A DNA stretch of 64,000 nucleotides, from positions 4,056,754-4,120,753 of the forward strand of contig NC_134509.1 in NCBI RefSeq assembly GCF_027942865.1. The letters are read 5' to 3'. How positions within the stretch are numbered: position 1 is the stretch's first letter; each line of letters opens with the position of its first letter. The position numbers and the translations under genes were made by a program. Under the pieces are notes generated by a model. It was not told the DNA's origin. It saw nothing but the letters and a program-made list of their open reading frames with translations, and searched no databases. Positions 21,526 to 33,700 of the stretch are shown here, in pieces. The stretch comes from Odontesthes bonariensis. Lineage: Eukaryota > Chordata > Actinopteri > Atheriniformes > Atherinopsidae.

Positions 21526-21701
21526 TAAAGCAATGATTATTACTGCAAAGAAGCCTACCAAATAGAATAAATCAGGGAGTGGTTAAGACTTGTTAAACAA
21601 ATCTCGCGATATTTACCCCTTCTCCCCTTCCTGTACTGTCATTGGTCCTACCATACATTTGACTGAGCATGTGTGTCCCGTTTAGCTTTTAGCCTTTAGA
21701 G

Positions 21702-24700
21702 ATGGCCGCAGAGAAGCAAACCGAAGCTAAAGTTTCTCCAACGGAAGAAAAAAAGAAAAATACTCTAGAAGGAGGACTTGGCCTGGAAAGTATCCTTCAC
21801 AGCACGAAATCTGTACTGGGTTTTCGGTCTCAGAAGCTAACGTATTTCGGTCTCAGACGCTAACGTTAGCTTGCTAGCTCGCCCCCGATTAGGCTACGTG
21901 TCATATTGAAGCAGGCTGTCAATGGTAGACATGAAAATATATTTATATACCATTTTTTCCTCCGTTTACACTTGGTAAACTAAGACGGCATGTTTTTTTT
22001 ACGCGACAGGCGTTATTTTTCAAGCTGTACAATTTGAAGTGTCACTAGCAAATGTCGTTTACAGCCAGACTTGTTTCATTCATCTATTGCCAACCTGACT
22101 AAGTTACTCAGGCTTAAATATGAATGACGCATAACCCCCTTGACCCCCGTGATGTGTGTAGATGAAGATGAGGTTGTTTCTTAACATTGTCTTGCAGTTT
22201 TGCAAATCATCAAGGAGTCCCAGCAGCAGCATGGCCTCAGGCACGGAGACTACCAGAGATACAGGTATGCTCTCATTTACTGTCAAATCAAATCAAATCA
22301 AATTTATTTATATAGCACATTTCATGTACAAACAATTCAAAGTGGACTCAGATATAGCGAATAGATGTGTCAAGGTGTATCTAAAATCCGCTTGTGTTTG
22401 GTATTTGAGACATTGTGGACAACAGTTCTTCAAATAAAATACAACAATTGTCTTTATGAAAATAAGCTGTCTTTAGTCATTTGGTGTCCACCCAGACATA
22501 TTCATCCACTGCAGTGTAAAATATCTTAGTCTTTCTTTGCAGGGGCTACTGCTCTCGTAGGCTGCGTCGCCTACGCAAGACTCTTGGCTTCAAAATGGGC
22601 AACCGACACAAGTTTGTTGGGAAGAAGATCACTGTAGATATGATTTCTGACAGCAGGTTGGTCGTGTACAGTTTGATATGGACAGTTATCCACTGTTAAC
22701 TTGCTATTGCTGTGGAAAAGTCTTGCATACACTAAAGATTAATTTAAAGGAGAATTCCGGCCATTTAACAAACATATCCCATCTGTTGGAGACCCAGGGA
22801 AGTTGGCCAAAGGGAAAACCGCGAGAAATTTTCATGCCCGCTGCGCAAAGTTGTCCAATTGCACTGATTTCCATGAAAGCGGCCTCTATCAGGCAAGCGT
22901 TTAACCTTTCCTGAGGCTCTTAACGTGTATCAAAATACCTTTTGACCGAATTGGCCGTGGTGTCAGTAGCAATACAATTCAACCCAGGGGCTAACCATAC
23001 CGTTAGCTAGCACAGACATTATACATTTGGACATGAATAATGGGCGAAGGTGCGCTCCTTCCAGCAGTCATGTGACACGTCATGACATCACAGCGAAAAT
23101 GGGTATTGAAACGAGTCAGCTGTTCGAAAGGAAACAATAACAAACATGGCAATGTGTAGTTCGGTTCCCGAGGGTCTTTTTTGGTGGACAAAAAGACAAT
23201 TGGACAACTTTGCGCAGCAGGCATGAAAATTTCTCGCGGTTTTTCTCTTTGGCAAACTTCCCTGGGTCTCCAACAGATGGGATATGTTTGTTAAATGGCC
23301 GGAATTCTCCTTTAACAGCCACATTTGGCCTGCTCTGAAGTGTAATGGCTTGTTGGTTTTACATAAGACATAACTGTGAAAATACAGAATTAAACAAGAC
23401 CTTGTTACAAATATTATTGCTGACTATAATGAGTCTGATAGCTGTGGATTTGGTGTTTGCATTTTTTATTTTATTTTTTGTCCCGTATATAACCAGGAAT
23501 GGAGCTTTTCTTCCAGGGAGTCCTGGTCAAGATGTCAAAACAAACAGTTTCAAATGTTAAGTTGTTGGAAAAATATGCTGACAAACAACTGGTCCACCTG
23601 CCCCCCCCCCAGGTATCTCTTGCTGGTTTTGATGGAGGCAGAGCGTGCGTGGAGCTATGCCATGCAGCTGAAGCAGGAGGCAAACACAGAACCACGGAAG
23701 CGGTTCCACCTGCTTGCACGATTGCGCAAGGCTGCCAAGCACAGTGAGAAGTTGGAAAAGCTCTGCGAGAGTCCCCGGGTTGACGCTAAGACCAAACTTG
23801 AGGCGCAGGTGTGCTGGAAAAATTCATCTGCACGCTTTTAGAGACACATGTACTTGTATGGAATAAGGGGTGGACATGCACAAATCAAATCAAATTTATT
23901 TATATAGCACATTTCATGTACAAACAATTCAAAGTGCTTTGTATAAAATAAAAGCATTGCAGCAGGGAGTGGAAGAAGCATTAAAAATAATATAAAGAGA
24001 AACAAATAAAATAATTTAAATGAATTTAAAAACAAGCAACAGTCTAAGTTAAAAGATATTTCATGCATAGATCCATTCATGCACAAGAGACTTAAGACAC
24101 AAAGATACACACGTTTTCTTCTCTGTCTTATTCATGTAATTATGTCTGAAACTAAATTAAAAACATTGATGTTATTAATGAGCTGTGTTGAGGGTGAGCC
24201 AGTCCATTTCTTTTACTCTCGCAACAGTTTGTATTATAGTTGATGTTCTTATTCTAGGCCTACACTGCGTACCTTACTGGGATGGTGCAGTTTGAGCTGC
24301 AGGAGTGGAAGCTCGCCATGGAAGCCTTCAACAAGTGCAAGTAAGCGTTAGCATGGCTGAAGTTTTACTGCTTACTTTGGCAGAATCTCACTGCGTTTTT
24401 TTTTTTTTTTTAAACCCTTTGTCAGGACCATCTATGAGAAACTGGCCAGTGCATTCACTGAGGAGATGGCAGTTCTGTATCGTCAGCGTGTGGACGAGAT
24501 ATCGCCCAACATCCGCTACTGTGCTTACAACATCGGTGAGCATCATCACAGCGGTTCTGTTCATTGTTATTTAAAGCAACACTTAGATTATGTTTGAGTG
24601 CTCCACCCCTGTACCACACACACATGCTATGTATGTGTGTTTTGCTACAAAATTATAGGTGACCAGAATGCCATCAATGACTTGATGCAGATGAGGCTGA

Positions 24701-27700
24701 CTGGTGGAGGAGGAGGCATGATGGCTGAGAAACTAGAGGTGAGGATAAAGTAGTATCACAATAATGGCAAGGCATCTTTATTCATACAGCGCATTTCATA
24801 CCACAGGCAACTCAATGTTCTTTACATAAAGACAAGGCATTTAAAAGAACAGCATAAAAACAAGCAATTTAAAGAGAAAAAAATTAAAACGCAGTTAAAA
24901 GCAATCAAAGAAGAGAGGGGGGGGGGGGTAAAAATATAAACTCAACCATAAGCACACCGAAAGAGAATTTTTTTTAACCTGGATTTAAAAGCGCTCACAG
25001 TTGTGGCTGATTTCAGTTCTGCTGGTAGTTTGTTCCAGTTGTGTGCAGCATAACAGCTAAAAGCTGCTTCACCGGGTCTAGTTTGAACTCTGGGCTCCAC
25101 TATCTGACCTGAGTCAGCAGATCTCAGAGCTCTGCTGGGTTTATACTCTGCCAGCATGTCATTCATGTATATATGGATGGATATATAATGGATATGGTTA
25201 CATTTGTTAATCCTGTCTGAATATTAGTTTTGTATCTGTATCATGTGTATGCTTGGGGTGGAAAGCACACATATTCCACACAAAAAGTATTTATTACCGC
25301 TTATTGAAAGCAAAAAAAACTATGCTCAAAATCCTAATTATGGATCAAATCTGAAGATGTCATCAAATTCAAAGTCTCTCTTCCCCCACCCAGGCATTGA
25401 TCACTCAGGCAAGAACCAAGCAGGCTGCCATGATGAGTGAGGTGGAGTGGCGAGGACGGTCGGTACCTGTGAAGATCGACAAGGCCCGTGTTTTCCTGTT
25501 GGGTCTGGCAGACAATGAGGCTGCCATCGCTCAGGTCGGTGTCCTACACTTTTATACTCGTGCTTTTTGGAAAATGGAAACTAAATGTGTTTTCTTTAAT
25601 GAGCTGCTGTGCATGTCATTTCATTTAAATATTTACAAACTTTGCTGTAATACTTTATCAAAGACACAAACATGGCAAACAATTTAAACAAACGATGAGA
25701 AAAGAAAAGAAAATAAATCAACAATGTCACATATTTACATATGAAATTAAATTATGCAGTACAGCATAGCAAGTGGGCACGCCAATACTAACAAACATTT
25801 GGCTTGCATTTTCGTGGCACTCTTAGCAGCAGCATCATTTCATCATTTTCTGCTGCACTGAGTTGCATATGAGCTTGTCCATACATTATGACATCATCAG
25901 TCAGGTCATCAATTATATAATGTCCTTAGTATTTAACCTCATTGCCCACTTGAGTACAATATCAGATAGAGAAGTCAGGAAATTAAAGTTTGCAATCCTC
26001 CCTACTCCTCACAGTAGTATTACTTTAAAAGATTACAAGAAAGTCTGACCTTCACATGACCCAGTCCAGGCCAAACCATGCATACATCAGTCCATGCAGT
26101 TCCTTAAGTAATCAGTACGGGGCGCTCTTCGATGTAGAGTATCACATGTCCCACCAGAGTTGCCACAACTTGTTCAAGCTCATTTGTGCCTCCTGAGTGA
26201 ACCAACCCTGTAGACACACCTGACACACCCACAGCCACTCATGTGTCTGGCATGCAGCGTCTCATCGCACGACCGCATTCTGCGCATTTCAGCCCACACC
26301 TGAATACACCCAGCAGCAAGTCTCTGTGGACAGATGAGTATCAGGTTTCAGTCGGACCCTTGTGGGACCCAACTGTAACGTCGCAGGGCATTCTTAAGCC
26401 ATTGGTGGCTGTTACTAAATTTATTCTCAGTGTTCTACACATGAAGCTTCCCTTTATTTTGCCACAGTCTTCAGGTTTTTAGAGTCTGGGGTCTATTAAC
26501 ACCAACCATCAGTTCTGGCTGAAGCAACGTTCTGTCCTGTAATCAAATTGTTTGACTGTGTTCCCCTCTGAACAGTGTGGGACGCTCAGCAGGTTGAGCT
26601 GGTCATGCTAGGCCTTGACAGGGTGTTGGTAGACCTGTGTAACATAAAGTAACGTCCCTGTTCTGGGAGGATGAGAGCAGGCTTTTGAGCCAGTAATTAG
26701 AACTTTTAGGAATTTTCTCTGTAACCAAAACATTTGCGTCCTCAAGGTTTTCTGTCCTTCCTACAGGGTGCTTGCACAAGTCTTGAAAGTCTTAATAAGT
26801 ATGGAATTTTGAAGCACTGTTTTCCAGACCTTAAAGTCTTGAATTTTGTGTGAAAGTCTAAAGTATGGAAAATAAATGTATGGTAGAATTTTACAGTGCA
26901 GATTTTATTTTATTTGATTGATTTGCACACATTCATTCAAATATATAAAAAAATACACCATAAAACACAACAAATTAAAAAAAAAAAAAAGGAATGTGTG
27001 CTGGAGATGTCAGAAACCCTGGTGGGCTTATAAAGAAACCTCATCTTGTCATTAAAAGCCAATGATAACAATTGTAATAGAAAATATTTACAGGTTAAAA
27101 CTCAACTTATGAATGGATCATATACAGTGAGTACGTATGCCTTTTTGAGAAACTTGAAAAGGTTTTCCTTGATGATAAAGGGTGTGGGAAGTACACAATG
27201 AGTTCATGAACGCATCAGAAGTGGTTTGGTTTTGATATCTTTAAAAACAAGAGAGCTATTACAAAATAAAAGCCATAAATATGAATGAATCATAAACTGC
27301 TTATATTGTCTCATCTACCAGAATCATTTTTTTCTAACAGGAACACAGTTTGTCATCCAGACTTTTGTGAATATGTAAGAGTAACACAAGCCTTTTTGAT
27401 AAACGTGTTGATGAAAGGCGGATAAGGTGAAGAACAATCCAGTCATTCACAAAGATCTGAACCCTGAAACTCCAGTGAGCCTAAATCCTGATGAGTTATG
27501 TGCAGGAATGTAGGTGACAAGCAGCCCGCCCGCCAGGCAACATACCTGCGTCTTTCAGTCGCAGTCCTGCTTAAACTCTTGCTCTTTGTAGCAGTTTATG
27601 CAGTCATGAAGTGCTGATTCGTTTCATCCTTTTTCATTAGCATTAAATGATACATTTGAGATAAACCATGCTGATGTTGTGGGTTTATATTAATGCTGAT

Positions 27701-30700
27701 ACAACTGTATTTTAACAAGTATCGGCCGCAATGTAACTGATAACGTAATTTATTTATTTGTTTATTTGTTTTTTCCCCTGATCTTTGTTTTGTTTGCAGC
27801 AGTTGGCTGATGTTGATGCGTTAATCATTTTGTGTCTGCTTTGTTTTGTGCAGGCAGCTAATGAGGACACCAAAGAGCATCTGTATGAGACTCTGCTGGC
27901 CGAGTGCAGAGACACCATCCAAGCTGTGAGAGAGGAGCTGAAGAACGAGGCAGTAAGATCGAGTTGCTATATTCAAGTGAAGGAGAGGTTCTAAAAAAGC
28001 TAAACTAATGTGAATTTAAATTTGACAAAGAATTTTGCTTGTTTTTGTAGAAGCAGCGAGAAAGGAGCTCTGATAATGACAGTGGGAAGGTTTCCAACCT
28101 TCAGTTCCTGCACAGGTAAAAATGAAATATACCTCAGCTTATGCTTCAGTCAGAATGTACATTTAAGTTGTAGATGTCAGATAGATTCCATCTGTTTTTA
28201 TCTGGTTCATCTGAACTGTTTTCTCGTTACAATTTCCTTCTTGAGATTCCTTTTTTTCACAGGGTTCCTACATAGTGGAAAAGTCTGGAATTCTTTTTAG
28301 CTTTTTTCAGGTTTGGATAAGGAAGAGTGTTTTTTTTTTTTTTTTTTAATTGTTTTTTAAATTGTTTCCAGTAGGGCTGAACGATTATGGAAAATAATCT
28401 AATTGCGATTTTTCGCGCCAATATTGCGATGCGATATGCGATTATTTTTTAAGGTCTTTGTCTTCTGTATTATTAAACAAAGACAAGCAATACATCATAC
28501 AGTATGGCTCAAACTACATTACATTAATTTTAAACTGTTCTTTCCTGGAAGACAGACCTCTGTTATGATGACATGAGGTGATGCATGAATTGATGACTGA
28601 CATTTTTATTTAACAAAACAGTATATTTGAACATACACAATAGTATATTTTGAGCTTACAAACATCTGAGCATAAAGTGTTGACAAGGAACAAGGAATCA
28701 CATGCCATGACCCCAAACTTCTACAGTAGTACAAATGTGGTCTGTACTCACAAAACGATGCATTTAGAAGTTTGTACATAGTCCAGGAGTTTATTATTAT
28801 CAACACAAGCCTGATAGCTTCTCTGCTGCTAAAGCTGCGTCGACGTCACTCCCTTGATCTGGGAGCTTCAATGTAAGATGAGGGTTGATCTACTACTGTA
28901 GACAACAAAGTATATGCTATATTCTACATGAATTTTTATGTTGTAGAGTTGTGAATTTATTTTATCAATGGAGAAACTGAGCAGCCTTGCTTTGTTGTCT
29001 ACAGTAGTAGATCAACCCTCATCTTACTTTGAAGCTCCCAGATCAAGGAAGTGACGTCTTTTCAACTATTCTGTTTACAAAAAGATTGAAAAAAATCAGC
29101 ATTTCTGAAAACAAATCAAACAAGCAGCGTGCTTTTCATGTAGGTTATGTATAAAAATTGATTGTAGCCACCCTGATGTCGCAGTGGTGCATCTTTGACA
29201 CCGTTTGGCACTTTAGTAACAATTGGGTGCATGTTGACTGGCAAACCTATTATAGTCCGTTAGTCTTGTTTCATCCCAGCCCGACAACATTAGGACACCA
29301 GGAGAGAATTTTAGGCTTTTAAATTGAGTCTGATCCCTGCTGCTCTTCTCTCCCAGCTACCTGAGCTACATCAAGCTGTGCACGTTGGTGAAGCGGAATG
29401 AGAGCATGGCTCACACTCTGCAGGCTAAACTGAAGGAGACCGAGGATGACGAGAACAAGAGGGGACCCCGTCCACAGGATCTCATCCGACTCTATGACAT
29501 CATCCTGCAGGTAGAGGATGCAGCTCATCCAAGAAATACTACAAAACTAATATCTGAAGAGGCTCTTTGTGTCTAAGCATTTATGTCTACTTTGTTTTTA
29601 GACATCAATGTTTTATTATTATCATTGAAAAGCTGTTTAATGCCACGTTGAACAGCTGGCAGACAAAAAGAGGCTCAAATCATCATCAATGGTTTAAAGA
29701 CTGATTATAAACAGCTTGTCTTTTATTTGTACCCCCTGTTTTATCGTGTTATCTGTGTTTTTATGAGATTTTAGGGCCTTCATTGAATACAGATATGTTG
29801 TACGATGACATGTTTTTGTTTTTTAACTTGAGGACAGAACCACTATGGTGTTGATACCTATACTGCATACTACATACTGCATACTACATACTGCATACTA
29901 CATACTGCACACTTACATACTGCATACTACATACTGTATACTTACATACTGCATACTTACATACTGCATACTACATACTACATACTGCATACTACATACT
30001 ACATACTGCATACTACATACTGCATACTACATACTGCATACTACATACTGTATACTTACATACTGCATACTACATACTGTATACTTACATACTGCATACT
30101 TACATACTGCATACTGCATACTACATACTGCACACTTACATACTGCATACTACATACTGTATACTTACATACTGCATACTTACATACTACATACTGCATA
30201 CTACATACTGCACACTTACATACTGCATACTACATACTGTATACTTACATACTGCATACTTACATACTGCATACTACATACTGCATACTACATACTTACT
30301 ACATACTGCATACTACATACTGCATACTACATACTGCATACTTACATACTGCATACTTACATACTGCATACTACATACTGCATACTTACATACTGTATAC
30401 TTACATACTGCATACTGCATATTACATACTGCATACTGCATACTACATACCACATACTACATACCACATACTACATACTGCATACTTACATACTGCATAC
30501 TTACATACTGCATACTGCACACTTACATACTGCATACTACATACTGCATACTTACATACTGCATACTGCATACTACAAACTACATATTGCATACTACATA
30601 CTGCATACTGCATACTACATACTGCATACTTACATACTGCATACTACATACTGCATACTACATACTGCATACTTACATACTGCATACTTACATACTGCAT

Positions 30701-33700
30701 ACTGCACACTTACATACTGCATACTACATACTGCATACTTACATACTGCATACTACATACTGCATACTGCATATTACATACTGCATACTACATACTGCAT
30801 ACTACATACTGCATACTACATACTGCATACTACATACTGCATACTTACATACTGCATACTTACATACTGCATACTAAATACTGCATACTTACATACTGCA
30901 TACTGCACACTTACATACTGCATACTTACATACTGCATACTGCATACTACAAACTACATATTGCATACTACATATTGCATACTACATACTGCATACTACA
31001 TACTGCATACTTACATACTGCATACTTACATACTGCATACTGCATACTACATACTGCATACTTACATACTGCATACTACATACTGCATACTTACATACTG
31101 CATACTACATACTGCATACTACATACTGCATACTTACATACTGCATACTTACATACTGCATACTTACATACTGCATACTTACATACTGCATACTTACATA
31201 CTGCATACTGCACACTTACATACTGCATACTACCATACTGCATACTGCATACTACATACTGCATACTGCATACTACATACTACATATTGCATACTACATA
31301 TTGCATACTACATACTACATATTGCATACTACATACTGCATACTCCATACTACATACTGCATACTTACATACTGCATACTTACATACTGCATACTTACAT
31401 ACTGCATACTACATATTGCATACTACATACTACATATTGCATATTACATACTGCATACTTACATACTTGCATACTTGCATACTGCATACTGCATACTTAC
31501 ATACTGCATACTTACATACTGCATACTTACATACTGCATACTTACATACTGCATACTTACATATTGCATACTACATACTACATATTGCATATTACATACT
31601 GCATACTCACATACTGCATACTGCATACTTACATACTCCATACTCACATACTGCATACTGCATACTTACATACTCCATACTTGCATACTGCATACTTACA
31701 TACTGCATACTTACATACTGCATACTTACATACTGCATACTTACATACTACATATTGCATATTACATACTGCATACTGCATACTTGCATACTGCATACTT
31801 GCATACTGCATACTTACATACTGCATACTTACATACTGCATACTTACATACTACATATTGCATATTACATACTGCATACTACATACTACATACTGCATGC
31901 TACATACTATATATTGCATACTACATACTGCACACTACATATTGCATACTGCATACTACATAGATGGGATGACTAATTATTGTCTGAACTCGCACAGTAT
32001 TCTTGAAGTTGTAAATTTGTTGGCCCTTTCACAGAGGAGTATAACCAAACGTATTTGACTTTGCTATAGTTAGGTTGTGTGGTGAATATTATAAGTGGTT
32101 GAGTTAGCAGTTAACCAATGTTAGCTGGACAGTGATACTATTACAAGTATGTTCGACTAATGCCAGCAGCAAATCCCCCCCCCTGTTTACAAACATGCCA
32201 CTATACAGTATATTTCTATTCACTGAGAGCCTTGAGATCTATAAATAAAGGTAACATCAAAACAGAGTTCCAAAGGAAAGACTCACTGACACGGCTGTGT
32301 TGGCTTCAAACCTCCTCCTCCTGTTTTACTTTTAACGGAGAGGTAGTGTCATGGATGTGGAAGTGGCTTCTTATGAAACAAGGTGGCTGACTTGGATATG
32401 GGTGGGGTTGGGTGGTGGTCCCAACTCCACCTTGCCACACGTTGCAACAAAATACTCAAATTTTATTCGACTCCTATTTTCTAAAGTTGGCCTCTTTCTT
32501 GGCACCCTTGCAGAGTCTGGCTGAGCTCTCCACCCTCCAGGGTCTGGAGGATGACCACACCTTCCAGAAGGAGCTTTCCCTCAAGCTGCTGGTCTACAAG
32601 GCCTACAGGTTAGTATTTTTTATGAATATTTTTAAATGTGATGTCTTATTGATCTGTTTGTGAAATAGTTCTGTCACCATGTTTGTCTGACATTCATGTG
32701 CTCACATTATATTTCAGTATTCAACATTTTTATATATTGGTATTCCTACAAAAAGGTACAAGTACAACACAGAACACAAGGACTGAATTAATAAATGAAT
32801 ATATAAATAAATGAATTAAGAAAACTAATAAATAAAAATGTTGAATACGGCAACATCACTGCCAGTAACTTATATTGTAACTTATCAAATCAGATTTATT
32901 TATATAGCACATTTCATGTACAAACAGTTCAAAGTGCTTTACATAAAATAAAAGCATTGCAGCGAGAAGAAGAGTGCAAGAAGCATTAAAAATACATAAA
33001 AGAATATAAAGAGAAACAAATAAAATCATTTAAATGAATTTAAAAACAGGCAACAGTCTAGATAAGTTAAAAGATATTTCATGCATAGACACATGAGAAA
33101 AGAAATGTCTTTGTTATATAACATTATATTTCAGTGTCATCTTTCGTTATTGTTTAATACTCTAATCTAAAAAAACAAAAACATTTCTTCCTCCCCTTTA
33201 TTTTTTTGCATTGATGTTTTGATAATGAAACCCTGAATTTAATAGCTACAGTTTTGTAGACGCATACTCTTGTGTTTGGTGGTAATGTGGTCTTCTCCTC
33301 TTCCCCTTGCAGGTGTTTCTTCATAGCCCAGTCTTATGTCCTGGTAAAGAAGTGGAGTGAGGCGCTGGTGCTGTATGAGAGGGTGCTGAAATATGCCAAG
33401 GAGGTTCAGTCTAAAGCCAAGAGCCTTAACAATAGCCTGAAGGTTGGTACTAATATGTGGACAGATAAAAGCTCTATCGCTCACAGTTTAGCTGTCTGTA
33501 TATGTGGTTGTTGACATCGAGCCTGAATTTCTCCAGGACCTCCCTGATGTTCAGGAGCTCATCGCTGAAGTCAATGCGGAGAAGTACTCACTTCAAGCTG
33601 CTGCCATTTTAGGTGAGAGCACCTTTGTGAGCCGGCTGCCTCTATATTTGTCAGCTACTTGTTTTTACTGTACAAGAGATCATGAACTGTATTTGTTCCC

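Larger units (their letters stand above)
19828..21701. other. polg2-srp68 intergenic region
   Basis: About 1.9 kb with one complete hAT-type element (19979-20702) and one antisense LINE tail (21246-21525). Nothing coding is visible. The last 150 bp before the srp68 ATG should hold its promoter; no TATA box is evident. Confidence 0.6.

Noticed and set aside
29845-32058. 737-residue open frame (and shorter ones at 30587-30877, 30975-31976, 31301-31963)
   Set aside because: It is the product of a 7/8-bp satellite whose units contain no stop on the plus strand; all frames are open and there is no domain or codon bias. It lies inside an srp68 intron.
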